Source: Chloroflexia bacterium
Lineage (GTDB): Bacteria > Chloroflexota > Chloroflexia > QHBQ01 > JADMIH01
Direction of reading: 5' to 3'
Length of the DNA stretch: 6,631 nucleotides
Assembly (NCBI GenBank): GCA_025927935.1
Contig: JAICKM010000389.1
Location: 1 to 6,631, forward strand
In this document: piece after piece, positions 5,703-6,631 of the stretch
Numbering within the stretch: position 1 is the first letter of the stretch
Layout: every line of letters begins with the position of its first letter
The notes under the pieces: model-generated
Seen by the model: only the letters and a program-made list of their open reading frames with translations
The model's database searches: none
What the model was told of the DNA's origin: nothing
Position numbers and translations under genes: made by a program

Positions 5703-6631
5703 ATGGCGACCGAGATCCCCTTGACCAACCCGCCGCCCCAGGCGCCCGTGGCACGCGGCGGGCGGCGGCGGCTCTTGCGTAGCGGCCTGTTCTGGCGCAT
5801 GATGAGCGGTGCCACGATTGCCTTTCTCGCGCTGCTCCTGACGGCCCTGCTCTCGGCCGTCGTGCTTTCCCAACTCGTCACGCAAAGTGCGCAAATGCAG
5901 CGCACCTTCACCGGCGCGGAACGCGTGGCCCGCTTCGCCAATCAGGTGCATTCGATGTATCTGACGCTCAATTTGCTGTTAAGTCCCAATTACGAGCCGC
6001 GCTTCTACGCGATCTTGCAGCAAGACCTGCACAGCGCCGCCGTATCGTTGCGCACCGTCACTGTGCCGGAGGAGTATCGCGCCCGGTTAGACGCCATCCA
6101 GGTCGATTTCCAGGCGCTCGAACCGCAACTCAATCAACTCAACGACGAGGCGCGGACCGATCCGACCAAGGCGCTCCTGCAATGGCAATCGACGTTCGAG
6201 AAGCCCATGCGGTCATTACGCGATAGCAGTTCGACGCTGGCGGAAGACCTCACGGCATCATCGCAGAACTCGATGGCCGCGGTCGTCAACACGCAAAACA
6301 ACGCTGTGATTCAGATTTTGGTGATTGGGGCCGCGGGGCTTGCCCTGGGGATCGCGTTGACTTTCTTTGTGCTTAGTCGTATTGTGGGGCGCATTACCGG
6401 GATTACGGGCGACTTGCAGCGGATGGCGGAAGGCGATCTCATGCCCCCACCGCGCCTGGCCCATATGGACCCTAACGGCCCGGCCGGCAGCGCGGATGAG
6501 GTCAGCGCGCTCGAACGCGCCTATATCCAGACGCTGGATCGCTTGCGGACGCCGTTGCAGCGCATCCAGGAGGATGCCGCCCGCATCAGCGCCTCCTCCA
6601 CCGAGATCTCCTCCGCCGCCACCCACCAGGC
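5703..6631 (+). CDS. Methyl-accepting chemotaxis protein, N-terminal part (3' end outside window)
   Basis: The frame opens at ATG 5703, 9 nt after GGAG (5690-5693) and 3 nt after the cheW stop, and stays open to the window end (309 residues). It has a basic cytoplasmic N terminus (17-32, GGRRRLLRSG), a first membrane helix at about 35-59, an all-helical extracellular sensor of about 140 residues (60-200, resembling four-helix-bundle sensors), a second membrane helix at about 201-225, a HAMP domain at about 226-282, and the start of a cytoplasmic coiled coil (DAARISASSTEISSAATHQ, 291-309) typical of receptor methylation helices. The kinase-control tip lies beyond the window. HAMP is slightly unusual: GDL (244-246) and DE (265-266) are separated by a Pro/Gly-rich stretch of 18 residues, longer than usual. 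It should work with the upstream CheW and a CheA elsewhere. A HAMP sensor kinase is an alternative, less likely given cheW next door. Confidence 0.85.
   Translation, partial: MATEIPLTNPPPQAPVARGGRRRLLRSGLFWRMMSGATIAFLALLLTALLSAVVLSQLVTQSAQMQRTFTGAERVARFANQVHSMYLTLNLLLSPNYEPRFYAILQQDLHSAAVSLRTVTVPEEYRARLDAIQVDFQALEPQLNQLNDEARTDPTKALLQWQSTFEKPMRSLRDSSSTLAEDLTASSQNSMAAVVNTQNNAVIQILVIGAAGLALGIALTFFVLSRIVGRITGITGDLQRMAEGDLMPPPRLAHMDPNGPAGSADEVSALERAYIQTLDRLRTPLQRIQEDAARISASSTEISSAATHQ

Noticed and set aside
5166..5951. Antisense frame of 261 codons opposite the cheW and MCP genes
   Set aside because: Spans two well-supported genes and their junction and has no recognisable domain.

Overview
The window is a GC-rich bacterial chromosome segment. 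A Chloroflexota (Anaerolineae/Chloroflexia-like) source is my best guess. It rests on the general look of the proteins (phage-type integrase, RsbW/RsbV/SpoIIE trio, TPR protein and CheW/MCP genes in one block) and not on a marker gene. Two near-perfect TTGACA/TATAAT promoters and clear Shine-Dalgarno sites fit a bacterium using a standard housekeeping sigma factor.

Layout. Positions 1-639 hold the C-terminal catalytic half of a tyrosine integrase, cut by the left window edge. It is followed by two direct copies of an 11-bp repeat (652-674) and a strong hairpin terminator (683-716). On the minus strand at 740-815 is a complete tRNA-Lys(CUU) with an encoded CCA, driven by a consensus promoter at 856-884. 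An integrase gene ending 100 bp from the 3' end of a tRNA is the classic arrangement of a tRNA-integrated element, so 1 to about 740 is probably the edge of a mobile element lying to the left. The other attachment copy is not visible.

From 985 rightward is one plus-strand operon, tightly packed as far as the phosphatase-TPR junction and again at the cheW-MCP junction. The genes are an RsbW-type anti-sigma/serine kinase (1043-1546), an RsbV-type STAS antagonist (1550-1873), a six-helix membrane-anchored SpoIIE/RsbU-type PP2C phosphatase (1890-3449), a 13-repeat TPR protein (3449-5086, TAATG overlap with the phosphatase), a CheW-type coupling protein (5139-5699) and a methyl-accepting chemotaxis protein cut by the right edge (5703-6631).

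How they may work together (inference). Kinase, STAS protein and phosphatase make a complete partner switch: the kinase phosphorylates the STAS serine, the phosphatase removes the phosphate, and the free STAS protein sequesters the kinase. CheW and the MCP would form a receptor array that recruits a CheA, which would be expected just downstream. No sigma factor is present, so the output of the switch is open. The physical joining of a partner switch, a long TPR scaffold and a chemoreceptor/CheW pair in one transcription unit is the most interesting feature here.
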